From contig CM046295.1 of NCBI GenBank assembly GCA_025267735.1, forward strand, positions 10,861,167-10,925,166: a stretch of DNA of 64,000 nt. The letters run 5' to 3'. A program made the position numbers and the translations under genes. The notes below the pieces were generated by a model that did no database searches, was not told the origin of the DNA, and saw nothing but the letters and a program-made list of their open reading frames with translations. This document shows, one piece after another, positions 10,244 through 24,200 of this stretch (position 1 is the stretch's first letter; each line of letters opens with the position of its first letter). Source of the stretch: Mactra quadrangularis (taxonomy: Eukaryota; Mollusca; Bivalvia; Venerida; Mactridae).

Positions 10244-11229
10244 CTGTAATATAATAAAAGACATTTTTTTCATCTCAGTTAACATGTATCGACTGTTTTT
10301 TGTTATTTCAACAATTACTACTACAACAAACATATTTAAAACAAATAATACTACGGTGATAGTACAGTTCCCTTTGTGTCAGACAATAAGTATTACTAAT
10401 ATATTTTAGTGCAATGGTCAGCAGCTTGCAATATGAATTACCAATATGTTTTAGCACATTGATTCTATGTGGTTTGTTTGTTTTTGTTGGGTTTAACGCC
10501 GTAGCAACACATTTTATATGTCATATAACGGCGGTCAGTCAACCTACTCACTCCTCCTGGAAAGGCTAAATCTCTGATTTAGCTGTTAACCAACTAATAA
10601 GCGCATACTTTCGTCAGTGACTGACAACTGCCCCACATACTTAAAAATCATAGGTAGGAGGGAGAATGGACGTAGAAATAATTTCATGACCAAGCTCCAC
10701 GAAAGTATGCCCCGCTGGGGATCGCACCCACGACCCCTCGATCAGTAGACTTGCGTGCTTACAACTGAGCTAGCCGGGCGGCTTTGATTCTATGTGGATT
10801 GGGCTTTCTTAGCAATCAGAAAAAAAAACTTTTTTTCCTCTATATGACTTTTTAACAAGTTAAATTATATTGTATTAACATTTTTGGTATACAAAATATA
10901 CTCCATCTTACTTAAATTAGTTTATGTGCAGTTTTCGCTCACCTGACCTACTTTCCGGGACCAGTTTAATTACAGCTCATTAACCCTTCTACAAGGTGCC
11001 GAACACTTTGCCTTCTACGGACGGACAAGACTCGATTTTATTCATAAACTGATTTAACCTACTGCGGCTAGGCATTGTGCCGATACATTCTTATTTGCAA
11101 TCATTAGGCTCTACTAATGTGACAAGACGGCAGCTACAATTGTATGATTTATATTTATACATATTACTTACTTGCATTATGTATTGAAAACGCATGTGCC
11201 TATATTAGGATTATAAATATCTCACTTAC
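10244..11229 (-). other. Intron of the FReD gene (986 bp)
   Basis: The minus-strand donor GTAAGTGAG (11,229-11,221) and the acceptor TTATATTACAG (ending 10,244) bound this intron. The phase fits: the upstream exon leaves one base (A) and the downstream exon supplies TT, completing an Ile codon. A SINE on the same strand as the gene lies inside at 10,473-10,783. The rest is AT-rich. Confidence 0.85.
10473..10783 (-). mobile_element. tRNA-headed SINE inside FReD intron, minus strand
   Basis: On the minus strand it starts CGCCCGGCTAGCTCAGTTG, has a box B-like GGGTGCGATCCCC at about 10,710, the standard body, and the tail ending in GGCGTTAAACCCAACAAAAA. It matches the 8,946-9,257 copy along its length. 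It lies in the sense direction relative to the FReD gene. Confidence 0.85.
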
Positions 11230-11394
11230 TGTTATGGGATTTTAATGTATTTCCAACATGTAGGGTATAGTTAGGACCTGGTGATAGTGAAAACTTTTCT
11301 AAAACCTCAAACGCCGTAGTACCATTTGCAGATGTTAAATCAATGCGTAGTTCATTTATGTTGTGACTGCTCATCTCCTGTATTATACTTAACC
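11230..11394 (-). CDS. Fibrinogen-related domain protein, penultimate exon
   Basis: The exon is 165 bases long. It is bounded by acceptor TCTATTTTAG (AG at 11,395-11,396) and donor GTAAGTGAG. After two bases that complete a codon from an upstream exon it encodes a segment with NELRIDLTSANGTTAFEVLE, then FSLSPGPNYTLHVGNTLKSHN. This matches the middle of FReD domains, where ELRxDLxDxxGxxxxAxYxxF is followed by a stretch ending YxLxVGxxxGxAGD. Together with the next exon about 140 residues of the roughly 210-residue domain are present. The N-terminal third of the domain (the WxVxQRRxDGSxxFxRxW and GEFWLGN region) and any signal peptide or coiled coil are not in the 190 bases before the gap. An alternative acceptor, AATACAG, lies 17 bases further in and would shorten the exon. 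Confidence 0.85.
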
Positions 11395-11584
11395 CTAAAA
11401 TAGAATTGAATATCTTACAGTACTATTTCTAAAATCATTTAATACCAATTTTGTATTGTATTACCGCTGAAAAAACTGAGGTGTTATAAATAATTAATTA
11501 AACTTTTTAACGTTTTACTATTTCGGATGTTAACATAGACGATTTGTGCAAGAAATCAAAGTTTCTACATTTCATTTATAAAGG

Positions 11585-11684
11585 NNNNNNNNNNNNNNNN
11601 NNNNNNNNNNNNNNNNNNNNNNNNNNNNNNNNNNNNNNNNNNNNNNNNNNNNNNNNNNNNNNNNNNNNNNNNNNNNNNNNNNNN
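11585..11684. other. Assembly gap, exactly 100 N
   Basis: A run of exactly 100 N is a conventional placeholder for a gap of unknown size. It hides both the left border of satellite array 1 and any further FReD exons. Confidence 0.98.
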
Positions 11685-13870
11685 CCATGGCAACAGAGCC
11701 GCAAAGTATACCCGTGCAATATGGCTATATACGGCTATAGAACAGCAAAACTGGCCGCCTCATCCTGGTGTCCCGAGGTTTGCACGCGTTTTTTGCAACC
11801 TTAATGTAGTTAATTACTTGTTTGAACAAATTTTGTCGATGCCCTACGTAGTTAGCAACCCATTTGCACAAAAAATCATACCTGCGCAGTGAGATGCGCA
11901 GTGGCTACAGAGCCACAAAGTCGCCCCTCATCCTGGTGTCCCGAGATTTGCACGGTATTCTCGGTACCTAAACGTGTTGGGTTTGGTGTTTAAACACGTT
12001 TTTCAGGTGCCCTAGATGGTTAGCAACCTAACTGCAAAAAATCACATTCGCACACCGAGGTGCGCCATGGCAACAGAGCCGCAAATTATACGGTGCAATA
12101 TGGCTATATACGGCTATAGAACAGCAAAACTGGCCGCCTCATCCTGGTGTCCCGAGGTTTGCACGCGTTTTTTGCTACCTTAATGTAGTTAGTTACTTGT
12201 TTGAACACATTTTGTCGATGCCCTACGTAGTTAGCAACCCATTTGCACAAAAATCATACCTGCGCAGTGAGATGCGCAGTGGCTACAGAGCCACAAAATC
12301 GCCCCCTATCCTGGTGTCCCGAGATTTGCACGGGTATTCTCGGTACCTAAACGTGATGGGTTTGGTGTTTAAACACGTTGTTCAGGTGTCCGAGATTGTT
12401 AGCAACCTAACTGCAAAAAATCACATTCGCACACCGAGGTGCGCCATCGCAACAGAGCCGCAAAGTATACCGTGCAATATGGCTATATACGGCTATAGAA
12501 CAGCAAAACTGGCCGCCTCATCCTGGTGTCCCGAGGTTCGCACGCGTTTTTTGCTACCTTAATGTAGTTAGTTACTTGTTTGAACACATTTTGTCGATGC
12601 CCTACGTAGTTAGCAACCCATTTGCACAAAAATCATACCTGCGCAGTGAGATGCGCAGTAGCTACAGAGCCACAAAATCGCCACTCATCCTGGTGTCCGA
12701 GATTTGTACGGGTATTCTCGGTACCTAAACGTGGTGCGTTTGGTGTTTAAAACACGTTTTTTCAGGTGCCCTGGATGGTTAGCAACCTAACTGCAAAAAA
12801 TCACATTCGCACACCGAGGTGCGCAATGGCAACAGAGCCGCAAAGTATATCCGTGCAATATGGCTATATACGGCTATAGAACAGCAAAACTGGCCGCCTC
12901 ATCCTGGTGTCCCGAGGTTTGCACGCGTTTTTTGCTACCTTAATGTAGTTAGTTTACTTGTTTGAACACATTTTGTCGATGCCCTACGTAGTTAGCAACC
13001 CATTTGCACAAAAATCATACCTGCGCAGTGAGATGCGCAGTGGCTACAGAGCCACAAAAGTCGCCCCTCATCCTGGTGTCCCGAGATTTGCACGGGTATT
13101 CTCGGTACCTAAACGTGGTGGATTTGGTGTTTAAACACGTTTTTCAGGTGCCCTAGATGGTTAGCAACCTAAACTGCAAAAAATCACATTCGCACACCGA
13201 GGTGCGCCATGGCAACAGAGCCGCAAAGTATACCGTGCAATATGGCTATATACGGCTATAGAACAGCAAAACTGGCCCCCACATCCTGGTGTCCCGAGGT
13301 TTGCACGCGTTTTTTGTTACCTTAATGTAGTTAGTTACTTGTTTGAACACATTTTGTCGATGCCCTACGTAGTTAGCAACCCATTTGCATAAAAATCATA
13401 CCTGCGCAGTGAGATGAGCAGTGGCTACAGAGCCACAAAGTCGCCCCTCATCCTGGTGTCCCCGAGATTTGCACGGGAATTCTCGGTACCTAAACGTGGT
13501 GGGTATTGTGTTTAAACACGTTTTTTGGTGCCCTAGATGAATAGCAACCTAACTGCAAAAAATCACATTCGCACACCGAGGTGCGCCATGGCAACAGAGC
13601 CGCATAGTATACCGTGCAATATGGCTTTATACGGCTATAGAACAGCAAAACTGGCCGCCTCATCCTGGTGTCCCGAGATTTGCACGCATTTTCTGCTACC
13701 TTAATGTAGTTAGTTACTTGTTTGAACACATTTTGTCGATGCCCTACGTAGTTAGCAACCCATTTGCACAAAAATCATACCTGCGCAGTGAGATGCGCAG
13801 TGGCTACAGAGCCACAAATTCGCCCCTCATCCTGGTGTCCCGAGATTTGCACGGGTATTCTCGGTACCTA
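11685..13870. repeat. Block near gap duplicating ~15,100-17,280
   Basis: Private variants of this block (TTAATTACTTG at 11,811, ATTATACGGTGC at 12,086, GCGCCATCGCAACAG at 12,441, GAGGTTCGCACGCG at 12,533, GGGAATTCTCGG at 13,475) recur in the same order 3,412-3,417 bases later, about nine units. The left copy has extra single bases the right copy lacks (for example near 11,708, 12,750, 12,848, 12,953, 13,057, 13,172 and 13,460). These look like base-calling errors next to a contig end. Confidence 0.8.
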
Positions 13871-16800
13871 AACGTGGTGGATTTGGTGTTTAAACACGTT
13901 TTTCAGGTGCCCTAGATGGTTAGCAACCTAACTGCAAAAAATCACATTCGAACACCGAGGTGCGCCATGGCAACAGAGCCGCAAAGTATACCGTGCAATA
14001 TGGCTATATACGGCTATAGAACAGCAAAACTGGCCGCCTCATTCTGGTGTCCCGAGGTTTGCACGCGTTTTTTGCTACCTTAATGTAGTTAGTTACTTGT
14101 TTGAACACATTTTGTCGATGTCCTACGTAGTTAGCAACCCATTTGCACAAAAATCATACCTGCGCAGTGAGATGCGCAGTGGCTACAGAGCCACAAAATC
14201 GCCCCTCATCCTGGTGTCCCGAGATTTGCACGGGTATTCTCGGTACCTAAACGTGGTGGGTTTGGTGTTTAAACACGTTGTTCAGGTGCCCGAGTTACTT
14301 AGCAACCTAACTGCAAAAAATCACATTCGCACACCGAGGTGCGCCATGGCAACAGAGCCGCAAAGTATACCGTGCAATATGGCCATATACGGCTATAGAA
14401 CAGCAAAAGTGGCCGCCTCATCCTGGTGTCCCGAGGTTTGCACGCGTTTTTTGCTACATTAATGTAGTTAGTTACTTATTTGAACAAATTTCTTGGATGC
14501 CCTACGTAGTTAGCAACCCATTTGCACAAAAATCATACCTGCGCAGTGAGATGCGCAGTAGCTACAGAGCCACAAAGTCGCCCCTCATCCTGGTGTCCCG
14601 AGATTTGCACGGGTATTTTCGGTACCTAAACGCGGTGGGTTTGGTGTTTAAACACGTTTTTCAGGTGCCCTAGATGGTTAGCAACCTAACTGCAAAAAAA
14701 TCACATTCGAACACCGAGGTGCGCCATGGCAACAGAGCCGCAAAGTATACCGTGCAATATGGCTATATACGGCTATAGAACAGCAAAACTGGCCGCCTCA
14801 TCCTGGTGTCCCGAGGTTTGCACGCGTTTTTTGCAACCTTAATGTAGTTAGTTACTTGTTTGAACACATTTTTTCGATGCCCTACGTAGTTAGCAACCCA
14901 TTTGCACAAAAATCATACCTGCGCAGTGAGATGCGCAGTGGCTACAGAGCCACAAAGTCGCCCCTCATCCTGGTGTCCCGAGATTTGCACGGGTATTCTC
15001 GGTACCTAAACGTGGTGGGTTTGGTGTTTAAACACGTTTTTCAGGTGCCCTAGATAATTTGCAACCTAACTGCAAAAAATCACATTCGAACACCGAGGTG
15101 CGCCATGGCAACAGAGCCGCAAAGTATACCGTGCAATATGGCTATATACGGCTATAGAACAGCAAAACTGGCCGCCTCATCCTGGTGTCCCGAGGTTTGC
15201 ACGCGTTTTTTGCAACCTTAATGTAGTTAATTACTTGTTTGAACAAATTTTGTCGATGCCCTACGTAGTTAGCAACCCATTTGCACAAAAATCATACCTG
15301 CGCAGTGAGATGCGCAGTGGCTACAGAGCCACAAAGTCGCCCCCTCATCCTGGTGTCCCGAGATTTGCACGGTATTCTCGGTACCTAAACGTGTTGGGTT
15401 TGGTGTTTAAACACGTTTTTCAGGTGCCCTAGATGGTTAGCAACCTAACTGCAAAAAATCACATTCGCACACCGAGGTGCGCCATGGCAACAGAGCCGCA
15501 AATTATACGGTGCAATATGGCTATATACGGCTATAGAACAGCAAAACTGGCCGCCTCATCCTGGTGTCCCGAGGTTTGCACGCGTTTTTTGCTACCTTAA
15601 TGTAGTTAGTTACTTGTTTGAACACATTTTGTCGATGCCCTACGTAGTTAGCAACCCATTTGCACAAAAAATCATACCTGCGCAGTGAGATGCGCAGTGG
15701 CTACAGAGCCACAAAATCGCCCCCTATCCTGGTGTCCCGAGATTTGCACGGGTATTCTCGGTACCTAAACGTGATGGGTTTTGGTGTTTAAACACGTTGT
15801 TCAGGTGTCCGAGATTGTTAGCAACCTAACTGCAAAAAATCACATTCGCACACCGAGGTGCGCCATCGCAACAGAGCCGCAAAGTATACCGTGCAATATG
15901 GCTATATACGGCTATAGAACAGCAAAACTGGCCGCCTCATCCTGGTGTCCCGAGGTTCGCACGCGTTTTTTGCTACCTTAATGTAGTTAGTTACTTGTTT
16001 GAACACATTTTGTCGATGCCCTACGTAGTTAGCAACCCATTTGCACAAAAATCATACCTGCGCAGTGAGATGCGCAGTAGCTACAGAGCCACAAAATCGC
16101 CACTCATCCTGGTGTCCGGAGATTTGTACGGGTATTCTCGGTACCTAAACGTGGTGCGTTTGGTGTTTAAACACGTTTTTCAGGTGCCCTGGATGGTTAG
16201 CAACCTAACTGCAAAAAATCACATTCGCACACCGAGGTGCGCAATGGCAACAGAGCCGCAAAGTATACCGTGCAATATGGCTATATACGGCTATAGAACA
16301 GCAAAACTGGCCGCCTCATCCTGGTGTCCCGAGGTTTGCACGCGTTTTTTGCTACCTTAATGTAGTTAGTTACTTGTTTGAACACATTTTGTCGATGCCC
16401 TACGTAGTTAGCAACCCATTTGCACAAAAATCATACCTGCGCAGTGAGATGCGCAGTGGCTACAGAGCCACAAAGTCGCCCCTCATCCTGGTGTCCCGAG
16501 ATTTGCACGGGTATTCTCGGTACCTAAACGTGGTGGATTTGGTGTTTAAACACGTTTTTCAGGTGCCCTAGATGGTTAGCAACCTAACTGCAAAAAATCA
16601 CATTCGCACACCGAGGTGCGCCATGGCAACAGAGCCGCAAAGTATACCGTGCAATATGGCTATATACGGCTATAGAACAGCAAAACTGGCCCCACATCCT
16701 GGTGTCCCGAGGTTTGCACGCGTTTTTTGTTACCTTAATGTAGTTAGTTACTTGTTTGAACACATTTTGTCGATGCCCTACGTAGTTAGCAACCCATTTG

Positions 16801-18299
16801 CATAAAAATCATACCTGCGCAGTGAGATGAGCAGTGGCTACAGAGCCACAAAGTCGCCCCTCATCCTGGTGTCCCGAGATTTGCACGGGAATTCTCGGTA
16901 CCTAAACGTGGTGGGTATTGTGTTTAAACACGTTTTTTGGTGCCCTAGATGAATAGCAACCTAACTGCAAAAAATCACATTCGCACACCGAGGTGCGCCA
17001 TGGCAACAGAGCCGCATAGTATACCGTGCAATATGGCTTTATACGGCTATAGAACAGCAAAACTGGCCGCCTCATCCTGGTGTCCCGAGATTTGCACGCA
17101 TTTTCTGCTACCTTAATGTAGTTAGTTACTTGTTTGAACACATTTTGTCGATGCCCTACGTAGTTAGCAACCCATTTGCACAAAAATCATACCTGCGCAG
17201 TGAGATGCGCAGTGGCTACAGAGCCACAAATTCGCCCCTCATCCTGGTGTCCCGAGATTTGCACGGGTATTCTCGGTACCTAAACGTGGTGGGTTTGGTG
17301 CTTAAACATGTTTTTCAGGTGCCCTGGATGGTTAGCAACCTAACTGCAAAAAATCACATTCGCACACCGAGGTGCGCCATGGCAACAGAGCCGCAAAGTA
17401 TACCGTGCAATATGGCTTTATACGGCTATAGAACAGCAAAACTGGCCGCCTCATCCTGGTGTCCCGAGGTTTGCACGCGTTTTTTGCAACCTTAATGTAG
17501 TTAGTTACTTGTTTGAACACATTTTGTCGATGCCGAACGTAGTTAGCAACCCATTTGCACAAAAATCATACCTGCGCAGTGAGATGCGCAGTGGCTACAG
17601 AGCCACAAAATCGCCCCTCATCCTGGTGTCCCGAGATTTTCACGGGTATTCTCGGTACCTAAACGTGGTGGGTTTGGTGTTTAAACACGTTTTTCAGGTG
17701 CCCTGGATGGTTAGCAACTCAACTGCAAAAAATCACATTCGCACACCGAGGTGCGCCATGGCAACAGAGCCGCAAAATATACCGTGCAATATGGCTATAT
17801 ACGGCTATAGAACAGCAAAACTGGCCGCCTCATCCTGGTGTCCCGAGGTTTGCACGCGTTTTTTGCTACCTTAATGTAGTTAGTTACTTGTTTGAACACA
17901 TTTTGTCGATGCCCTACGTAGTTAGCAACCCATTTGCACAAAAATCATACCTGCGCAGTGAGATGCGCAGTGGCTACAGAGCCACAAAGTCGCCCCTCAT
18001 CCTGGTGTCCTGAGATTTGCACGGGTATCCTCGGTACCTAAACGTGGTGGGTTTGGTGTTTAAACACGTTTTTCAGGTGCCCTAGATGGTTAGCAACCTA
18101 ACTGCAAAAAATCACACTCGCACACCGAGGTGCGCCATGGCAACAGAGCCGCAAAGTATACCGTGCAATATGGCTATATACGGCTATAGAACAGCAAAAC
18201 TGGCCGCCTCATCCTGGTGTCCCGAGGTTTGCACGCGTTTTTTGCTACCTTAATGTAGTTAGTTACTTGTTTGAACACATTTTGTCGATGCCCTACGTA

Positions 18300-21200
18300 G
18301 TTAGCAACCCATTTTCACAAAAATCATACCTGCGCAGTGAGATGCGCAGTGGCTACAGAGCCACAAAGTCGCCCCTCATCCTTGTGTCCTGAGATTTGCA
18401 CGGGTATTCTCGGTACCTAAACGTGGTGGGTTTGGTGTTTAAACACGTTTTTCAGGTGCCCTAGAAGGTTAGCAACCTAACTGCAAAAAATCACATTCGC
18501 ACACCGAGGTGCGCCATGGCAACAGAGCCGCAAAGTATACCGTGCAATATGGCTATATACGGCTATAGAACAGCAAAACTGGTCGCCTCATCCTGGTGTC
18601 CCGAGGTTTGCACGCGTTTTTTGCTACCTTAATGTAGTTAGTTACTTGTTTGAACACATTTTGTCGATCCCATACGTAGCTAGCAACCCCATTTTCACAA
18701 AAAATCATACCTGCGCAGTGAGATGCGCAGTGGCTACAGAGCCACAAAGTCGCCCCTCATCCTGGTGTCCCGAGATTTGCACGGGTATTCTCGGTACCTA
18801 AACGTGGTGGGTTTTGGTGTATTAAACACGTTTTTCAGGTGCCCTAGATGGTTAGCAACCTAACTGCAAAAAATCACATTCGCACACCGAGGTGCGCCAT
18901 GGCAACAGAGCCGCAAAGTATACCCTGCAATATGGCTCTATACGGCTATAGAACAGCAAAACTGGCCGCCTCATCCTGGTGTCCCGAGTTTTGCACGCGT
19001 TTTTTGCTACCTTAATGTAGTTAGTTACTTGTTTGAACACATTTTGTCGATGCCCTACGTAGTTAGCAACCCATTTTCACAAAAATCATACCTGCGCAGT
19101 GAGATGCGCAGTGGCTACAGAGCCACAAAGTCGCCCCTCATCCTGGTGTCCCGAGATTTGCACGGGTATTCTCGGTACCTAAACGTGGTGGGTTTTGTGT
19201 TTAAACACGTTTTTCAGGTGCCCTAGATAGTTAGCAACCTAACTGCAAAAAATCACATTCGCACACAGAGGTGCGCCATGGCAACAGAGCCGCAAAGTAT
19301 ACCGTGCAATATGGCTATATACGGCTATAGAACAGCAAAAACTGGTCGCCTCATCCTGGTGTCCCGAGGTTTGCACGCGTTTTTTGCTACCTTAATGTCG
19401 TTAGTAACTTGTTTGAACACATTTTGTCGATGCCATACGTAGTTAGCAACCCATTTTCACAAAAATCATACCTGCGCAGTGAGATGCGCAGTGGCTACAG
19501 AGCCACAAAATCGCCCCTCATCCTGGTGTCCCGAGATTTGCACGGGTATTCTCGGTACCTAAACGTGTGGGATTGGTGTTTAAAACACGTTTTTCAGGTG
19601 CCCTAGATGGTTAGCAACCTAACTGCAAAAAATCACATTCGCACACCGAGGTGCGCCATGGCAACAGAGCCGCAAAGTATACCCTGCAATATGGCTATAT
19701 ACGGCTATAGAACAGCAAAACTGGCCGCCTCATCCTGGTGTCCCGAGGTTTGCACGCGTTTTTTGCAACCTTAATGTAGTTAGTTACTTGTTTGAACACA
19801 TTTTGTCGATGCCCTACGTAGTTATCAACCCATTTGCACAAAAATCATACCTGCGCAGTGAGATGCGCAGTGGCTACAGAGCCACAAAATCGCCCCTCAT
19901 CCTGGTGTCCCGAGATTTGCACGGGTATTCTCGGCTCCTAAACGTCGTGGGTTTGGTGTTTAAACACGTTTTTCAGGTGCCCTAGATGGTTAGCAACCTA
20001 ACTGCAAAAAATCACATTCGCACACAGAGGTGCGCCATGGCAACAGAGCCGCAAAGTATACCGTGCAATATGGCTATATACGGCTATAGAACAGCAAAAC
20101 TTGCCGACTCATCCTGGTGTCCCGAGGTTTGCACGCGTTTTTTGCTACCTTAATGTAGTTAGTTACTTGTTTGAACACATTTTGTCGATGCCCTACGTAG
20201 TTAGCAACCCATTTGCGCAAAAGTCATACCTGCGCAGTGAGATGCTCAGTGGCTACAAAGCCACAAAATCGCCCCTCATCCTGGTGTCCCGAGATTTGCA
20301 CGGGTATTCTCGGTACCTAAACGTGGTGGGTTTGGTATTTAAAAACGTTTTTCAGGTGCCCTAGATGGTTAGCAACCTAACTGCAAAAAATCACATTCGC
20401 ACACCGAGGTGCGCCATGGCAACACAGCCGCAATTATACCGTGCAATATGGCTATATACGGCTATAGAACAGCAAAACTGGCCGCCTCATCCTGGTGTCC
20501 CGAGGTTTGCACGCGTTTTTTGCTACCTTAATGTAGTTAGTTACTTGTTTGAACACATTTTGTCGATGCCCTACGTAGTTAGCAACCCATTTGCACAAAA
20601 ATCATACCTGCGCAGTGAGATGCGCAGTGGCTACAGAGCCACAAAGTCGCCCCTCATCCTGGTGTCCCGAGATTTGCACGGGTATTCTCGGTACCTAAAC
20701 GTGGTGGGTTTGGTGTTTAAAACACGTTTTTCAGGTGCCCTAGATGGTTAGCAACCTAACTGCAAAAAATCACATTCGCACACCGAGGTGCGCCATGGCA
20801 ACAGAGCCGCAAACTATACCGTGCAATATGGCTATATACGGCTATAGAACAGCAAAACTGGCCGCCTCATCCTGGTGTCCCGAGGTTTGCACGCGTTTTT
20901 TGCTACCTTAATGTAGTTAGTTACTTGTTTGAACACATTTTGTCGATGCCCTACGTAGTTAGCAACCCATTTGCACAAAAATCATACCTGCGCAGTGAGA
21001 TGCGCAGTGGCTACAGAGCCACAAAGTCGCCCCTCATCCTGGTGTCCTGAGATTTGCACGGGTATTCTCGGTACCTAAACGTGGTGGGTTTGGTGTTTAA
21101 ACACGTTTTTTAGGTGCCCTAGATGGTTAGCAACCTAACTGCAAAAAATCACATTCGCACACCGAGGTGCGCCATGGCAACAGAGCCGCAAAGTATACCG

Positions 21201-24200
21201 TGCAATATGGCTATATACGGCTATAGAACAGCAAAACTGGCCGCCTCATCCTGGTGTCCCGAGGTTTGCACGCGTTTTTTTGCTACCTTAATGTCGTTAG
21301 TAACTTGTTTGAACACATTTTGTCGATGTCCTACGTAGTTAGCAACCCATTTGCACAAAAATCATATCTGCGCAGTGAGATGCGCAGTGGCTAACAGAGC
21401 CACAAAATCGCCCCTCATCCTGGTGTCCCGAGATTTGCACGGTATTCTCGGTACCTAAACGTGGTGGGTTTGGTGTTTAAACACGTTTTTCAGGTGCCCT
21501 AGATTGTTAGCAACCTAACTGCAAAAAATCACATTCGCACACCGAGGTGCGCCATGGCAACAGAGCCGCAAAGTATACCGTGCAATATGGCTATATACGG
21601 CTATAGAACAGCAAAACTGGTCGCCTCATCCTGGTGTCCCGAGGTTTGCACGCGTTTTTTGCTACCTTAATGTAGTTAGTTACTTGTTTGAACACATTTT
21701 GTCGATCCCATACGTAGTTAGCAACCCATTTTCACAAAAATCATACCTGCGCAGTGAGATGCGCAGTGGCTACAGAGCCACAAAGTCGCCCCTCATCCTG
21801 GTGTCCCGAGATTTGCACGGGTATTCTCGGTACCTAAACGTGGTGGGTTTGGTGTTTAAACACGTTTTTCAGGTGCCCTAGATGGTTAGCAACCTAACTG
21901 CAAAAAATCACATTCGCACACCGAGGTGCGCCATGGCAACAGAGCCGCAAAGTATACCCTGCAATATGGCTATATACGGCTATAGAACAGCAAAACTGGC
22001 CGCCTCATCCTGGTGTCCCGAGTTTTGCACGCGTTTTTTGCTACCTTAATGTAGTTAGTTACTTGTTTGAACACATTTTGTCGATGCCCTACGTAGTTAG
22101 CAACCCATTTTCACAAAAATCATACCTGCGCAGGGAGATGCGCAGTGGCTACAGAGCCACAAAGTCGCCCCTCATCCTGGTGTCCCGAGATTTGCACGGG
22201 TATTCTCGGTACCTAAACGTGGTGGGTTTTGTGTTTAAACACGTTTTTCAGGTGCCCTAGATGGTTAGCAACCTAACTGCAAAAAATCACATTCGCACAC
22301 AGAGGTGCGCCATGGCAACAGAGCCGCAAAGTATACCGTGCAATATGGCTATATACGGCTATAGAACAGCAAAACTGGTCGCCTCATCCTGGTGTCCCGA
22401 GGTTTGCACGCGTTTTTTGCTACCTTAATGTCGTTAGTAACTTGTTTGAACACATTTTGTCGATGCCATACGTAGTTAGCAACCCATTTTCACAAAAATC
22501 ATACCTGCGCAGTGAGATGCGCAGTGGCTACAGAGCCACAAAGTCGCCCCTCATCCTGGTGTCCCGAGATTTGCACGGGTATTCTCGGTACCTAAACGTG
22601 GTGGGTTTGGTGTTTAAACACGTTTTTCAGGTGCCCTAGATGGTTAGCAACCTAACTGCAAAAAATCACATTCGCACACCGAGGTGCGCCATGGCAACAG
22701 AGCCGCAAAGTATACCCTGCAATATGGCTATATACGGCTATAGAACAGCAAAACTGGCCGCCTCATCCTGGTGTCCCGAGGTTTGCACGCGTTTTTTGCA
22801 ACCTTAATGTAGTTAGTTACTTGTTTGAACACATTTTGTCGATGCCCTACGTAGTTAGCAACCCATTTGCACAAAAATCATACCTGCGCAGTGAGATGCG
22901 CAGTGGCTACAGAGCCACAAAATCGCCCCTCATCCTGGTGTCCCGAGATTTGCACGGGTATTCTCGGCTCCTAAACGTCGTGGGTTTGGTGTTTAAACAC
23001 GTTTTTCAGGTGCCCTAGATGGTTAGCAACCTAACTGCAAAAAATCACATTCGCACACAGAGGTGCGCCATGGCAACAGAGCCGCAAAGTATACCGTGCA
23101 ATATGGCTATATACGGCTATAGAACAGCAAAACTGGCCGCCTCATCCTGGTGTCCCGAGGTTTGCACGCGTTTTTTGCTACCTTAATGTAGTTAGTTACT
23201 TGTTTGAACACATTTTGTCGATGCCCTACGTAGTTAGCAACCCATTTGCGCAAAAGTCATACATGCGCAGTGAGATGCTCAGTGGCTACAAAGCCACAAA
23301 ATCGCCCCTCATCCTGGTGTCCCGAGATTTGCACGGGTATTCTCGGTACCTAAACGTGGTGGGTTTGGTATTTAAAAACGTTTTTCAGGTGCCCTAGATG
23401 GTTAGCAACCTAACTGCAAAAAATCACATTCGCACACCGAGGTGCGCCATGGCAACACAGCCGCAATTATACCGTGCAATATGGCTATATACGGCTATAG
23501 AACAGCAAAACTGGCCGCCTCATCCTGGTGTCCCGAGGTTTGCACGCGTTTTTTGCTACCTTAATGTAGTTAGTTACTTGTTTGAACACATTTTGTCGAT
23601 GCCCTACGTAGTTAGCAACCCATTTGCACAAAAATCATACCTGCGCAGTGAGATGCGCAGTGGCTACAGAGCCACAAAGTCGCCCCTCATCCTGGTGTCC
23701 CGAGATTTGCACGGGTATTCTCGGTACCTAAACGTGGTGGGTTTGGTGTTTAAACACGTTTTTCAGGTGCCCTAGATGGTTAGCAACCTAACTGCAAAAA
23801 ATCACATTCGCACACCGAGGTGCGCCATGGCAACAGAGCCGCAAACTATACCGTGCAATATGGCTATATACGGCTATAGAACAGCAAAACTGGCCGCCTC
23901 ATCCTGGTGTCCCGAGGTTTGCACGCGTTTTTTGCTACCTTAATGTAGTTAGTTACTTGTTTGAACACATTTTGTCGATGCCCTACGTAGTTAGCAACCC
24001 ATTTGCACAAAAATCATACCTGCGCAGTGAGATGCGCAGTGGCTACAGAGCCACAAAGTCGCCCCTCATCCTGGTGTCCCGAGATTTGCACGGGTATTCT
24101 CGGTACCTAAACGTGGTGGGTTTGGTGTTTAAACACGTTTTTCAGGTGCCCTAGATGGTTAGCAACCTAACTGCAAAAAATCACATTCGCACACCGAGGT

